Assembly: GCA_963678705.1 (NCBI GenBank)
Contig: OY783203.1
Coordinates: forward strand, 46,996,347 to 47,060,346
Length of the DNA: 64,000 nt
Direction: 5' to 3'
DNA from: Panorpa germanica
Taxonomy: Eukaryota; Arthropoda; Insecta; Mecoptera; Panorpidae
Within the stretch, counting starts at the first letter, position 1. The number at the start of each line of letters is the position of its first letter. Shown here one piece after another: positions 49,065 to 61,893 of the stretch. The notes under the pieces were generated by a model that made no database searches, was not told where the DNA came from, and worked only from the letters and a program-made list of their open reading frames with translations. Made by a program: the position numbers and the translations under genes.

Positions 49065-49091
49065 ATGTGTACCATTTAATATGGTACACAT
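49065..49091. repeat. Perfect 11-bp hairpin
   Basis: ATGTGTACCAT and ATGGTACACAT flank a 5-base AT loop. It is the best short stem in the window, but far shorter than a microRNA precursor. Confidence 0.7.
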
Positions 49092-49493
49092 TTAAATATA
49101 AAAGTATAAAAGTTGATGAAAGCTACTTTAGCGGCCATCTTCGTTTCCATTTTGCAATATAACCCTTTCATTTTGTAAACGTGTTTTTTTTCTCTTCTAC
49201 TTTTACTATTAAACATTTATAAAATAACGTTGAAAGTGGATCAAAACAAAACAAACAAAAAAATAATTATTCCTTAAGGACGGAATTATTACATTATTAA
49301 TTACATACGTTTTTTAATTATATAATATAACCAGCTCTCTTAATAATACATTTTCAATTAAAACAAAATTTTAATTTCGTTTAATTATATGGCAGGTTTA
49401 TGTTAATATGAGTAATACAACAAACAGTACCGGGAAACGGTCATTTACGTTTTCATATGAGCGAATTAAAACAGAATTGTGAAACGCAAAATT

Positions 49494-49510
49494 AAAAAAA
49501 AAAAAAAAAA
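49494..49510 (+). repeat. Poly-A run of 17
   Basis: Uninterrupted A17. It could be a retroelement tail, but the upstream sequence matches no repeat in the window. Confidence 0.85.
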
Positions 49511-49577
49511 CATGTACCTTTGGAAAACATACGTGGTATGGTATCTATAAGTAAAAACTTATTAGGCAGTAATGAAG

Positions 49578-49578
<1 letters not shown>

Positions 49579-49662
<84 letters not shown>
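49579..49662. repeat. (TA)42 microsatellite
   Basis: An 84-bp uninterrupted TA run followed by AAGTACATATATATATAAG. It is the longest simple repeat here. Such runs are polymorphic and prone to cruciform extrusion and assembly error. Confidence 0.95.
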
Positions 49663-49664
<2 letters not shown>

Positions 49665-49819
49665 TACATATATATATAAGTAGCTAAACAATTATTATTA
49701 AATTATAATTATTATTGAGAAAAATAAGAAAACACTAAAAACAAGCGCTTCGCAAGTCCCATAGAAAACCCCGTGTGAGCAACAGTTTGCCAACAAAAGA
49801 TTCCAGTTCGTTTTATAAA

Positions 49820-50101
49820 ATGAATAGCGATTCACCCGATCGCCCTATGGTAGATGAAGCTAGTTTCAGTGTGTCGTTCCCAGAGCCCAGTCCTCCTTCT
49901 CTTTACGACCCTCTGCCCTGCGCCCCGCTCCTGCAAACACAGCCCCAAACCAGGAGACGTCCATTCAAACACAGAACTCAAGGTATTAGGAACGTCAACA
50001 AGACTGATGGCATAAATAATATTTCAAGTAGGAAAAAAAGAAAAACAACGAAAGCAATTTCGTTTTCTGCGTTCATCAAGCATTTTAGAATTAAAGAATA
50101 A
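49820..50101 (+). CDS. Candidate small coding exon or short protein, unrecognised
   Basis: A 93-codon frame from the first ATG after a stop at 49736. The first 54 residues (MNSDSPDRPMVDEASFSVSF and onward) are rich in Pro, Ser and acidic residues, then Arg-rich, and are encoded by clearly more GC-rich DNA than the surroundings without being a simple repeat. The frame passes an AG|GTATTA donor-like site at 49983. After that point the sequence turns AT-rich and the residues become Lys/Arg-rich (SRKKRKTTK, nuclear-localisation-like), so the true exon may end at 49982. An AATAAA overlaps the stop. The upstream sequence has no pyrimidine tract, so this would be a first exon or an intronless small gene. 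No family is recognised. The alternative is a chance frame or a transposon remnant. Confidence 0.25.
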   Translation: MNSDSPDRPMVDEASFSVSFPEPSPPSLYDPLPCAPLLQTQPQTRRRPFKHRTQGIRNVNKTDGINNISSRKKRKTTKAISFSAFIKHFRIKE

Positions 50102-50130
50102 AGGTTACAAATTGTGCAGTCATCGTTCAT

Positions 50131-53100
50131 ATCTTTATACTCGTAAAACGAATACAACAAATTTTATGGAGATTCCACAAATGTTCTAAGATATATTTTT
50201 CTCTTGAGATGATACAATAAAAGTGGTATGGTGTGGGTGATATTGCAATGTTTTCAGGAGAATTCTAATGAATAAAAGAACAAATATTTCTTTGCTTCAT
50301 TAATCTCAGTTTGCCTCAGGAAATATTTTTGTTTTAATATTAAACTTGATGGATTTTAAAACTATAATATTTTTATCATTCCATCCCAATTGAAGACTAC
50401 CCCAATACTTTCTTGATCTCTTGATTATGATTATGGGCTTTATTACACAGTAGTTATATCAATTTTCTAAATGAACTTGATAACCTAAAGTTCAAACTAA
50501 ATTCAGGCAAGCCAAACAATAGTATAACCTTGTTATCAGATGGAATGCAAATATTGGCACTATTATTTCTAATGGAGAGGTGCTAATGCTAATGCTAGAT
50601 CGGGGGTTCCCAAACTACTGGCCCGACGAATAAAGGAATCCATAAACCAATGTACTTACAGTTACACTACTGAAAAATTCTGGATTTGAACCCTGTTTTG
50701 CCTACTATGTCTTTTTAACAATGTCTGCCAGTTCTTTTAAAATTTTGACTCAATTTTTAGATCATAGTCAAATTGCGGACGTAATTATGAGACTCCCGCC
50801 ACCGATTCCTCTGAAAAAAAGTAGTAGAAGGAAAAAGTATGCAATGGTGGATAAAAAGAAAGCAGAGCTCAATCGAAAATAGAAAAAGGCTGTAAGCTAT
50901 TCATACAAATTCCGGAAACAGGAAGTTTTATCAACACTGAAGAGGTAGAATAGTCTACTAGACGTGTGTTCAACAACGGTGTAAGCTCTAATGTGTTTCG
51001 TTTACCGCAAGCTGTAATTATTTGGCGCTACGTACTTTCTAGCTTATTAACCATCGTTTCCACAAGTTAATAATAAATGATTTATGGTTTTTTTTTTGTA
51101 CAGCTACGAGATAAAATTTATGACAATTTATTTCGAGTTTGTATTGTAGGCAGTTGGTCCTTGTTGGTCATATGTTCTGAACTCGTACTTTACCGTACTC
51201 GTACTGTATTATTCATAAAATATGACTCCGTAGTACACGCACTTAATTAGAATTAGAAAACCCGATGTGATATTATGGAGGAACCTTTTACGATCATAAA
51301 TCATGAAAAGGGATGGATCACTTTTAATGCTACATGAAAACAAATAAAACTCAGATCATTTTTCTTGTTTCACTCGGAAATACAAAAATATATAAATAAT
51401 TCATCTGCCAAAACCGGAAAGCATCAGTTTGTGATATTTCCACAGAATGTATTTTGCATCACAGGCTTTTTATCAAGGACAAAATTCATTCGGCAATATT
51501 TGTACTGGAGTATCCAGTTTGTGTGAATAATGAAAGTTACTTTATATTTTTTCTCCTATTCTTGATTTACGGCAGTTTTAACTAGTGGGTCGCCGATTTT
51601 CGCCGAATCCTTTTAAACGATAAGATTGTTGTCTGCAAATTTTGATCGGATCATCTGTCATAACGTATTGAAATGGACTTATGAACCACGTCTTAATTTC
51701 CATAAAATAGTACTATACATTGTTACCTATCAGGACCCTAAAGGTTCAGGAAATGGTCCGAAAAAAGCCGTCATAAATCGAATTATTTTTTAAGCAACGC
51801 ACATTAACAAATTTATAAGACACATTATACAATCTTGCATAAAAAGTTTCTTTATGTCAGAAAACATAAATGTATGTCGAATGATTATAAAAAATTAGGG
51901 ATTACCTATATCTAACTGTGATTAACGGGTAATTAGCACCTGTAAAGTGATCATCTAAGGCGTTTCATAAATTTGTCACAATATGTCACAATTCTTGGAT
52001 GTTATTTTTTGTCAATTTTACTCGTACCAATATTTTGATCAAATATCATTAATGTAACAGTCTGTGCATTTGTACAAACATAAATATAAAATGGAATGGA
52101 CATAAATACAAACATTTATCGTATATTTATGGCATATAATATAATAATTTAATGTGAATGATAAACAATAATATTATGTAGTTGTATAATAATTAGCATG
52201 TAAATATAATAGCAACAATATAAATAAATAATAAAGGTTTGTGTAATAAATAAGCAGATTGCCTAATTTGTTTATAATTACGTACAATCAATTTAGCGAG
52301 GCAACATTAAATAGAAACTAGAAGATAGAAAAGTGATCTGTCTGGATACCGGCGGAAATCGATTTCAAAATCACAGACTTCAAAACGTCTGCTTTACTTA
52401 CATAAATAATTATTTATTATTGTAGTACTTTAATTACTATTGTAGTTAATTAAATATCCAAGAGATATTAAATAACATTTTTTAAGATAACCTTTTTCTA
52501 TAAGAAATGATGTAGTATTTCTCTCGGTTCATTAACAGTTCAATAACTTTGAGTTTTCTAAAAGGATTTCTGTTTCTTCATTTTAAGTCCATTTAGCTTT
52601 CTGATAAATCCTTACTCCGTGACTAAGCGATAAAACGCTTTCACGGACATTATGCCTTCATCATACGTAAATGGCGATAATACTTCCGTTTATAAAGTAA
52701 TACTGTTTGTTATTTTATAGATATGCACATTTCTTGTTTTGAAAATATTTTGTATTTATCAATTAAAGGTGATATTTTTTTCTCCCAAAATAGAAAATTA
52801 TATTGCAGAGCAGATTTACACTTGCTAGCTTATCAGAAGCGAATTTAAGTGTTACATTGCGTTCTTTTTTTACCTTTTCCTTTACATCAACTATAGTGCT
52901 TTCACTTATATCTCGTAAACTGTAAAAGATAACTTAATGATTTAAATTTTGTTGGATATATGGTTTACGTGTGCATCTAACCGCTCAACGTTAAAGACGA
53001 GAAGGATAGCGGTACTGCGTGGATAGCGCACAGAAAATAGCGACGTTATTTATAACTTGAAACTGAATTATCGTGAGAAAAGGGTCTGACGTCAGAGTGA

Positions 53101-55534
53101 TGGAATGCGTTTTGGTGTGTCCGTGGATTGTTCGTCACTAGTGTGACGTTGCTGGTATTTTCAATTCTTGTTTTCGTAAGGCCTTTCAATTTGATGATAA
53201 CATGTCTTCTCTTCCATTGTGAGACTTTTTAATTCTTTTACTTTCTTTTTATCCCGGTCTCGTTTTTTAAGTATAAATACTCATGAGAACCTTATAGATG
53301 AAGAACTTTTGTTTATAAATAATAATTACCTTATTATTTGGGACTTTATGTAGGTATTGGGATGTGGCCAACCTGCCTACACTATGGGGGTCTACATAAA
53401 CGACAAGAACAGACCAGCATCACCGTGGGTTGTAAAATGCCGCAATTCTAAAGTCACAATAGTTTGAAGTATGGTTTGTCGGGCTACCGTGTACGGTCAC
53501 TTCTGAGAGCCTTGGTTTTGGGGCCTCGGATATACCGACATCCTGACATGTCGACATCCTGACTGTAGAGAGTGTCGAGTTAATGTGGGTACGCCCGATA
53601 CGGCTGGTGGTACGCCCGGTACGCCCCCGTAGTACGTGACTGCAATGCGGCATTCGGTATTCTGTGAGAGAACAAATTACAATTCGAATAGCAGCTCATG
53701 GATCTGAACCATAGCATAGGTTGGTTGGAAAATGTATGTTTTACTAGTGGTAACAAATATATAAATCTATCCCTTACGGTGTGGAGTGTACTTCTGCAAA
53801 CATTGATATGATTTTGTAGCTATTGGATTGTAAATGCGACCCCCTATATATATTATGCAGTAATAATATTTATCAAAAATGTTTATTTCACATTTTGAAC
53901 CCAGATGTCGTTCGCTTGGAATTTCAAATATTTAATACCAAACTGTATTACTTTTGCGTCTTCCTAAGGAGGCTTATGTACCAAATATAAGTATACCATT
54001 ATTTTATTGTATTATATAAATATTATGTAACGTATCTCATCTTGTATATATATCCAACATAAAAAAACATAAATAAGGTTTATCCAACATAAAAAAGTTA
54101 CCTGTTACGTAAAGAATGTTACCCAATATACAACGTTTTTGTGATCTAATTTTCGACTCTTTGTAAAATAAATGTATAAAATTTATTATGAATACTATAG
54201 GGATCATCCATAAGTTACACCTCACTCTAGTCACAGGTTGGCAACCCACAACCCCCTACGTGATTAATTTGTTAAATGCTTGGATCAAATGCTGATTAAA
54301 TAGTTATTAAAAAATAAAACAAGTCGCTGGTTAAGATTAAATATTACATGAATATAAGGTAACATTCCCAATAGAAGTCTAATAATATTAAATCACTATT
54401 TTAATTACGTACGTTGAAATCAAAGGTAGAGTTATATAAGAGATCAGTCCCTAGATAAGCAAAAAGCAACAGACCCCCTGTAACCCTTTGAAGAATTGGA
54501 AGATAGAGAACATCGTGCAATCTTGCAGAACAAAGAAGTTCTCAATAACCGTGTTTAATTAAAATACAACTTAAGCAAACACTGTTTGAAATTAACTTAT
54601 TATAACTGCAGCATCTTTGTGAAAAAATATAGACAGAATAATAATATAACATAATTGCTCATTAAATATTAAGTACTAACAGTTACCGGCGCTTTGATTA
54701 TTAAGAAAATACTTCATAAGATTATAAAATTCTGTGATTGTTTATGTGTATGCTAATGCTAAATAGGTCTCAATACTTTGTACAATAGGTAACATTTTTT
54801 ACGTAATAAGCAGCTTTAATATGTTAGTTAAACTTTAAATACTCATAACAGAGTTTACCGGGCATATATTTGGTTTAAACTGTCTCTAAGAAATAAATAA
54901 AAAACAATTTAAATTTGTATATTGTAGACACGTTACCTCACAACGGTGCACAAAGCTAGTAATATTTAGTGTTTATAAATAAATGAGATTCATGTAATCA
55001 TCTAATATTAAACCTTTTTACGCTGTAAACAGAATAATATAGCACACGTGTATTTGTTTGCACTTCGTGGGCTGAAATGTTCTTCGTAGGAATCTGATAA
55101 CACGGTCTTCATTTATCTCTTTCCCTCCTCCGTACCTCCGTACCTTCATACGAGTATGTAGGAATTGGTATAAGTTTATTTATGCCAGTGTGTGGGTGTG
55201 TATCTTTTTCCTGTCATTTCGCAAAGCTTCTTAATGTAATAGTGAGGATACGTTCCAATTCTCTGAACATGAAATAGTATTAAACTTTTCAAAATTTACA
55301 GAATTTCATTTAATTTTATCAATGTTTTGAAGTCTTATAATAAATTTGTACGAGTAATATCGAGTAAGAGAGTTCAGGAAACTTTTCTTCATGCTTCAGG
55401 ACCAAGTGAAAACTACGACGCAATTGACGGAATCAAGACAACGTGTACTCGTATTTCAAATATATTTTCTAATAAATAGTTTTTAACGTCATTATATTTG
55501 TGTTAACCTATTGTCTACCGCTGTAAGATTTTCG
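50131..55534. other. Non-coding tract, longest featureless stretch of the right half
   Basis: AT-rich, with very few long frames. It holds the hAT-like end below, a direct pair of TATCCAACATAAAAAA (54048 and 54080), and a GTACGCCCGGTACGCCC simple repeat near 53610 that creates a 77-codon minus frame. GTTGGCAACCCAC at 54237 recalls the ends of the 42.9-kb MITE but has no partner. Confidence 0.5.
50601..50630 (+). mobile_element. hAT-type terminal sequence, solitary
   Basis: GGGGGTTCCCAAACTACTGG followed by CCCGACG closely resembles the GGGGTTCCCAAACT ends shared by many animal hAT elements. No inverted partner was found downstream, so only one end is left. Confidence 0.45.
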
Positions 55535-55879
55535 AGTGTATACGAGTGAGAGAAAACACAGGGCACGATCGTAACTAAACTGATTTCAAACAGGTTTTGA
55601 GTACGTTTGCAGCAAGTCTATTTCTCGGGCGCAGGGCATGAACAGAGATGTGCACGAATACTATTGAAAAGTATTGAAATTCATACATACAAACAAATAC
55701 GACACAATAAAATCCCCTATTACGCTATTGTTAAAAATTCTACAGTCACGGAACACGGTTCGACTACCAGGTTAGTTTCGTTCGTGTAGTGTGTTTTCTC
55801 TCACTCGTAAACACGTTCGTTCTCTCACTAACAACACAGTTGCATTCTCATTCAGGGCTAAGGTTTGCAACAAGTCACC
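55535..55879 (-). mobile_element. Family A MITE, copy A3, with long terminal inverted repeats
   Basis: On the minus strand it runs from a roughly 100-bp left arm (GACTTGTTGCAAACC, then GAATGAGAATGCAACTGTGT and GAGTGAGAGAAAACACAC) through the family core (GTGACTGTAGAATTTTTAAC, GGGGATTTTATTGTGTCGTA, TTCGTGCACATCTCTGTTCA) to the right-arm start CTGTGTTTTCTCTCACTCGT. The left arm is the inverted form of the right arm seen in A1 and A2, so the ancestral element had long TIRs and A1/A2 have lost most of the left one. In A3 the outer part of the right arm is missing. Two small plus-strand frames over it (55607-55789, 55789-55974) are not genes. Confidence 0.75.
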
Positions 55880-55897
55880 CTAAATTGGCAGTTTTTG

Positions 55898-56037
55898 GTA
55901 TCGTGGCCTCATATATGTGTTGTGCACCGTTGGCTATAAATGTTTATGATTATATTTGTACATATTTAATTTAACTTGATAACAACCAAACCCAGAAAAT
56001 AAAACTCTGCTCCATGGATCGAACCCAGAGAGAATTG
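55898..56037 (-). mobile_element. SINE family B fragment (B4)
   Basis: Carries GTCGTGGCC-like, CTCATATATGTG, CCAAACCCAGAAAATA and ATCGAACCC blocks of B1, so the body and B-box are present while the A-tail and most of the tRNA head are gone. It starts 19 bases after MITE A3. Confidence 0.75.
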
Positions 56038-56465
56038 CATATTCAACAAGATAAATAAAACAAGTAAACGAATTCTTGTTTCTATGTTTGTTCACCTTAC
56101 TCACAGAAGTGTGCCCTGTGTCAACCTTTTAAAATGGAAAGCGTTACTTCGAGGGGGTCTGTAACCGACGAGTTATAAAATATACGCAAACAACCGGCAA
56201 AACTTTTTTTCAACTACCAAATATATTACATTTTTTTTATTATATTTACATCAATATTGTTATGCGTGAAAGAAATTTTAATACTGACGTTTCATATCAG
56301 TCACGGCATCATTATAATACTGATATATCATGTGATCCTTGACGTATCGGCACGCCTCTGCATAACTTATGAAGTCCCCGGGAGCCGTTTGCCATGAATC
56401 GGAAGCCGTGAGGAGGGAAGGAGGGGGAACGGGAAGTAGGCAGAACCGTTGAATAGCACAACCAC

Positions 56466-56491
56466 TGAACGGCTGAACGGCTGAACGGCTG
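56466..56491 (+). repeat. 8-bp tandem repeat (TGAACGGC)3
   Basis: Three octamers plus a partial. Confidence 0.88.
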
Positions 56492-56530
56492 AGGGTCTCA
56501 ACCCACCTGTAGCTCTGGTAGGGGCTCCGT

Positions 56531-56568
56531 AGAACGACGTAGCGACGTAGAGACGTAGCGACGTAGGG
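56531..56568 (+). repeat. ACGTAGCG/ACGTAGAG tandem repeat
   Basis: Four imperfect 8-10-bp units, 40 bases after another array with a different unit. Confidence 0.85.
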
Positions 56569-59500
56569 TTAGCGTAGGCAAACCGGAATGTATTTAATCT
56601 GATGGCAACAAATCTATTAAAGTGACGCGATAAAAATATTGATATCCTATGAAAGTTCGAACACGTACGAGAATATCCTATCGATGTTCAGCATATCGCC
56701 AAATCGAAATGAGAAATGCAACTCGTTAATATCATGCACATAAATTAGCTATTGACAACACTAATCACCGAAGGATGGCGTTGAAGCCATTTCATATTAT
56801 CATCGTCTTTAACAATGGGGCACCGTCTCAACATGGAGCACTGGATTCGTGTACAATGGAACTAACACATACACATGCACGTACAAAAGCTGTAAATGTA
56901 AACATGAATTACCGTCAAACTTTCAAAACTTGTATTTTAATTAATTACATAACGTTACGTATGGATTTTAATTATTATATCAACATACTCGCATAGTTTC
57001 AAAAACATTCATTTGTATTGTATCAAAAAACAAATTCCAGTGACTTTATCTTAAATTAATAAAAACAATTAAATTTAAATGATTTAACATGGGATGACTT
57101 AACAGATTAAATCTAAGATTTTTTAAGCTAATAATTCTCTAAGATTCACTATGCCGTGATGCTCTTAATAATGTACAACGGGACAAAAAAAGTGTGTTAC
57201 TAAAAAACCTACCCTGTCAATCCAACCCGATTTCGTAGATTCTTTTATTAAATGTTGATAATTTAAAATATAATAACATAAGCTAAAAAAAATTTTGAAC
57301 CAAAATTAAAAATCTCTTGAAACTATTTTTTTCTGTCTTTAAAAATTAAACATATGGATTGGTATCACAAATAATATCCTTATTCGTAAATAGAGCAACT
57401 TATTTCATTCTTCATACATGAATATGATGACACGAGGGTGCTGTTTTCACGACAATTTTTGTTTCCGGAAACGAGAAATTTAAAATTAATTTTCCGGGAA
57501 TACAAATCGTTAAATTAGTGCTTCCGCCCCTCTTAGAACAAATTCTGAAAAATACACACTGTTAAAAATGTTAACGTATTTAAAAGACAAGTATATTAAT
57601 GCTCCAGAGAATTAGTTAAAAATAGTGTGAATTTTTTAGTGACTTACATATTCACATCAGAAAGTGCATCCACTAAATTATGTCTCCCTCCCACTCATTT
57701 GATTGAATAGACCTAGTACTGTACCTACACAGTAGTGGTGAAAGTGCCCCCAAAAGTGAGTAAATAGGATTTGAATAAATAAATCTTTTAATTTTTTAAG
57801 AGTCGGTGACATAATTTGAACTGAAGCATGACATGGGTAAAGCCGAAGTGTGGAGGGAGGGGCTATCTTTAGATTCGATATGTTCCTGAGCATCTTACAT
57901 CCCGCATTTCTCATCACTCATCACTCATCAGTAATTGATCTAATACGTGAGGTTATTAAACAATTCTGGTTTAATTCTTAAGCGATCCGCATATTACACT
58001 TTGTTGAAATATACTTTTTTTATCTTCTCACGTTTACGATATATTGGGAGTTAGAGAAAAGTTTCGTACTTCTTTTACACTTCAACTCTTTTTATCTAGA
58101 AATAGTTTCAGTAGGTGTCCCTCGAGCCCTCAAGCCCTGAAAGCCCAATGCAATACGAGTATACGAATATATCTGCCGTCTTTCAGACCGCTGTTCAAGT
58201 ATTTATGTGCGACACAGTACTGGTCATGAGTAATTCTATGAATACGGTAGTTACAAAATAAAAGTTATTACTGCAACCAATTTACCAGTTACTGTATGAA
58301 TATTACAACGTTATACATAAAGTTACTTTTCACCCGTTGAGGATTGTAATGCCGCCAACAAATTCAAAGGGTTCCTACTTCTCATATAGAAATTATCTGC
58401 AGTGCAGTTACACATTCGTAAGCTTGCCGCAAGCTAATTACAAAGTTAGTTTACTACATCTCATATAGAAATTACGTTGCAAGTTTCGATATTTGATAAT
58501 TTTATTGGCATGTAACGCTAAAAGTTACATTATCTCAAACGTGAAAAAGTTTTTGCAACGAATTTCTAAATAAATTCTAATTCAAATATATGTTTTAATA
58601 AAATAGAAATTTATAATTCAGTATCTCTTGTAGAATTGTAACGTTTGTAGCAACGCTAGCAAATTGAATCTAAGGACAGAGCATTTCTATGTGTAGAATA
58701 TCAACCTTGAAATTAGCTTGTAGCAAGCTTATTATTCAATCAATGTTTGTATCTGTAACTTTATTCTACATATTTTTAAAATAAGAGCCGTATCATTAGG
58801 AAATAATTATTTTTGCTTTCTGAAGGGAAAACATCAATTCTAACTTCAAAATAAAGGTTTTGTTATTCCAAAGTATAGTTTTAAGTTAACATAGAAAATA
58901 ATTTATAACACAAAAAATAAATATATATATCACATTTGTATTTCTTTGTAACCTACGGCTGTGTATACCAATTTCAATACCTACTAGCTTGCTTTCTTTA
59001 CAAAAACTCTTAAATATGAAATTCTCTTTCAAGACACCCTGTACGTAGTAACGGAACACGAAACACATGTGTGGGCTCAACTCCTATATTCGTACTATTC
59101 AAATATATTTCGAATGAAGTAAAATAGGTTTCTATGGTAAAAAGGTTGACTCCAAACGTGAATGTGAACGCCAACTCTACAAACATCAAAGCAAAAACCA
59201 CTTATTTGTTTTCCGCATTTCGAAATGTATTTGAGTACATAAATGCTAGAAGTAGACGCTAGACTTCGTACGATTCAAGAAAGCCGAATAAAAAAGCCTA
59301 ATTGAAAATAATTATATAATAAATAAAAGTTAATAAGCTATTTCACTTTTTATTGTCAAGTATTAAATCAGAATGGCTTGTGGAGGCTTGTAGAGGTGGT
59401 CGGGTATAACTTATGATTGGATTTTACGAAGCCGTGTAGATGTTGAGTGGTGGGGGTAAAAGTAAGAGTGGGAGAGGATCAGAGAGTAAGGTGTAACCCC

Positions 59501-60132
59501 TAGAAGTGTGCTTGCGTGCTGCGGAATGCGGAATGCGGAAACCACTTCGATACATTCTTTATTTCAACAAAATACACTTTTTCTGTATTAAGTTCAGACC
59601 AACGTTTGTTATTCTGTGGGTTTAAGTCAAGATATTTTGATATTTTATATTTCTTTTATATAAAAAGCTGAGCTTGCACACGCCATGATCTGCTACAAAT
59701 CTGAGCTACTCTAAACATTCATAAGAAATTTTTATTGAATTGAACACAAAGAGAATCAACACACTGTCAAACCTAATTAATTTGCTGACGTTTTAAAATA
59801 GTTGTCTTGTAATACCTTGCATTATCTTGCAGACGCTTTAAAGCTGACAAAAAAATTACTTAAACTCACTTATATTCTGATGGTCCATTTTTATATATGT
59901 TAGCGAGATAACTGTTTTAAAACGTTTTACAAGAGGACAGACCGATCCAAGGGGCCAAACATCCCCTAGACCCAATTTTAATTCCACTTTGAGTAGGAGC
60001 GAGAGGGCATTATCTGTACGCATGAGAGTGAATGAGATATATACCTTGATTACCTGATACCTGAAAATTGCTGCCTGATCAATCTTACACATTTTGTTCA
60101 TCAGAAAATAATCAGATAATAATCAGCGCTGT
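56569..60132. other. Non-coding tract
   Basis: AT-rich. A (GCGGAAT)3 array lies at 59521-59540 and an AAGACACCCTGTACG string near 59031 recalls mariner-type ends without a partner. Frames of 60-81 codons have no recognisable content. Confidence 0.5.
59521..59540 (+). repeat. 7-bp tandem repeat (GCGGAAT)
   Basis: Nearly three heptamers at the end of a G-rich stretch (59380-59520). Confidence 0.85.
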
Positions 60133-60189
60133 TTCGGAGATCGAACCCGAAGATACAGCAAGCATCAACGCTCTCAACAACTGTGTTGC
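60133..60189 (-). mobile_element. SINE family B, tRNA-head fragment (B5)
   Basis: Holds the B-box (ATCGAACCCGAAG on the plus strand) and most of the head (ATACAGCAAGCATCAACGCT, CTGTGTTGC), with a short internal deletion relative to B1. The body and tail are missing. Confidence 0.65.
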
Positions 60190-61893
60190 TTGCGTGTCTT
60201 TTGAACAGTATAAAACGTTTTTTTATTGTAATTTAAAAGTTATTATGCATTTTTTACCATTTAGTGATAACTATAACTTTTAAATGATATACCAGTATTT
60301 AAATATTTTATAACAGTTTTACTTTATGATCAATATAACATGAAAGTGGCCATGTCCTTATTCCATTGAAATGAAAATGGTTTTATTTCATGATTGTGGC
60401 GTAGCGGTCGCACGGTGGCTCAGTGGCGCGGTGGCGCGGCCATGACTTAATTTATATGCCAGTTATATTACGTCTGTTAAATTCAACATCCATATGTGCT
60501 TACGGTGAAGTGCTCCATTTTTTGTACAAACATTTTCACGAAAAACACTGTACACGATGTTTTACGACGACCGTGGCGACCGCGTCGGTGATAGTGGTCA
60601 CAATAACAACTACATCAGTTACCGCAAGTAAAACTTCGCATTCAAAGTAAATCCACTTTACGGATTTGTTGGAAATACTCATAGCAACTTGCCATAGCCT
60701 GGTTCGCTATCCCAGGTAGCGAATACAAAGGAATCAATAATTCTAAAGTGCAAAGTGTAGGACAAAGTTACTACTTATGTAGGCAGACTTTAAAACAACC
60801 ATTAATTTAATCAAATACAAAGTGTGTCTGAAAAGTCCGTCTCAAAATGTGTGATATAGATATGGTTACTTATATACCTGAAATGTTTTTGTCATTCGAA
60901 CCTTGTTTTAGATATATACGAGTATATGTACCAGTCAAATCTTAAGTAGTCTACAGGTTGGAAATGTGAATGATGGATTACCATAGACCGATAAAACTGA
61001 GACACAAACAGTGGGACAGAATAACAGTAACAATAAAATCTGAATCTGATTGAAGATCTGATCTGAACGTCTACAAAGAGGAAATACAGCACCGCTTTGA
61101 ATAGTGCACGAATATACATAAATGTTGATTATCCTTCAAGTACAATTAGTGACGGACTATCCTTAGGACCTGAAGTGTTAGCTTGCAGCGACATTGCTTT
61201 ATAGCCTTTTACATACATGGAGTTAGAATAGAACCTTAGATTATTCACAAAGGCTATCACTTTGATATTAGAGCATCGTCTTCTACACTTGTGTTTCCAG
61301 CACTACAAAGATGTATTCCGTTGCAGAATGTGATTGGTCCGCACTAAACAGTGATACCCCGTGTTCAAATATCAACGTCGCCGCAACAAAGCGTTCCTAC
61401 TTATTAATCCAAATAACGATAAGTCTGATAATAATGTCTGAAGGATATTATTACTACCCTGTCTATTACGCTGTCTAATCGCTGAATTTAGCTTTTGAGT
61501 TTTAGGAATGTAAGTGGTATTTCCATTTTCTGGAATTCGGAACTGAAATTATGTTGTACTTTAGATTCCTGGAGTTATAATACATGTACAACTAAACAAT
61601 TGTAATTACTGAATAAATATTTACGTAATAACTGTGATATTTCGCGATGCAGATATACTCGTTCTATTCGTAGTTGAGATTTATTTTATTTCATTTGTTT
61701 CTCGCGTTGTGCATTGTTTGTCGCGTAATGCACGGGTTTGCTTTAATCTGATCATTATTTCGTTATTATTAATGTTGTGTCTCAAGAATTCAGTGAACAT
61801 GTAGTCGCTCAAAGTTACGTAATATTCAAGCGCAGTGCCGAATTAATAATATAAGGTAAATCCAAAGGAATTAGCTTGTTAGGACAACGGTAA
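60190..61893. other. Non-coding tract
   Basis: A GGTGGC/GGCGC cryptic repeat (60400-60442) underlies the start of a 75-codon frame. AAAGTGTGTCTGAAAAGTCC at 60820 looks like a mariner-type terminal repeat without a partner. Nothing else recognised. Confidence 0.5.
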
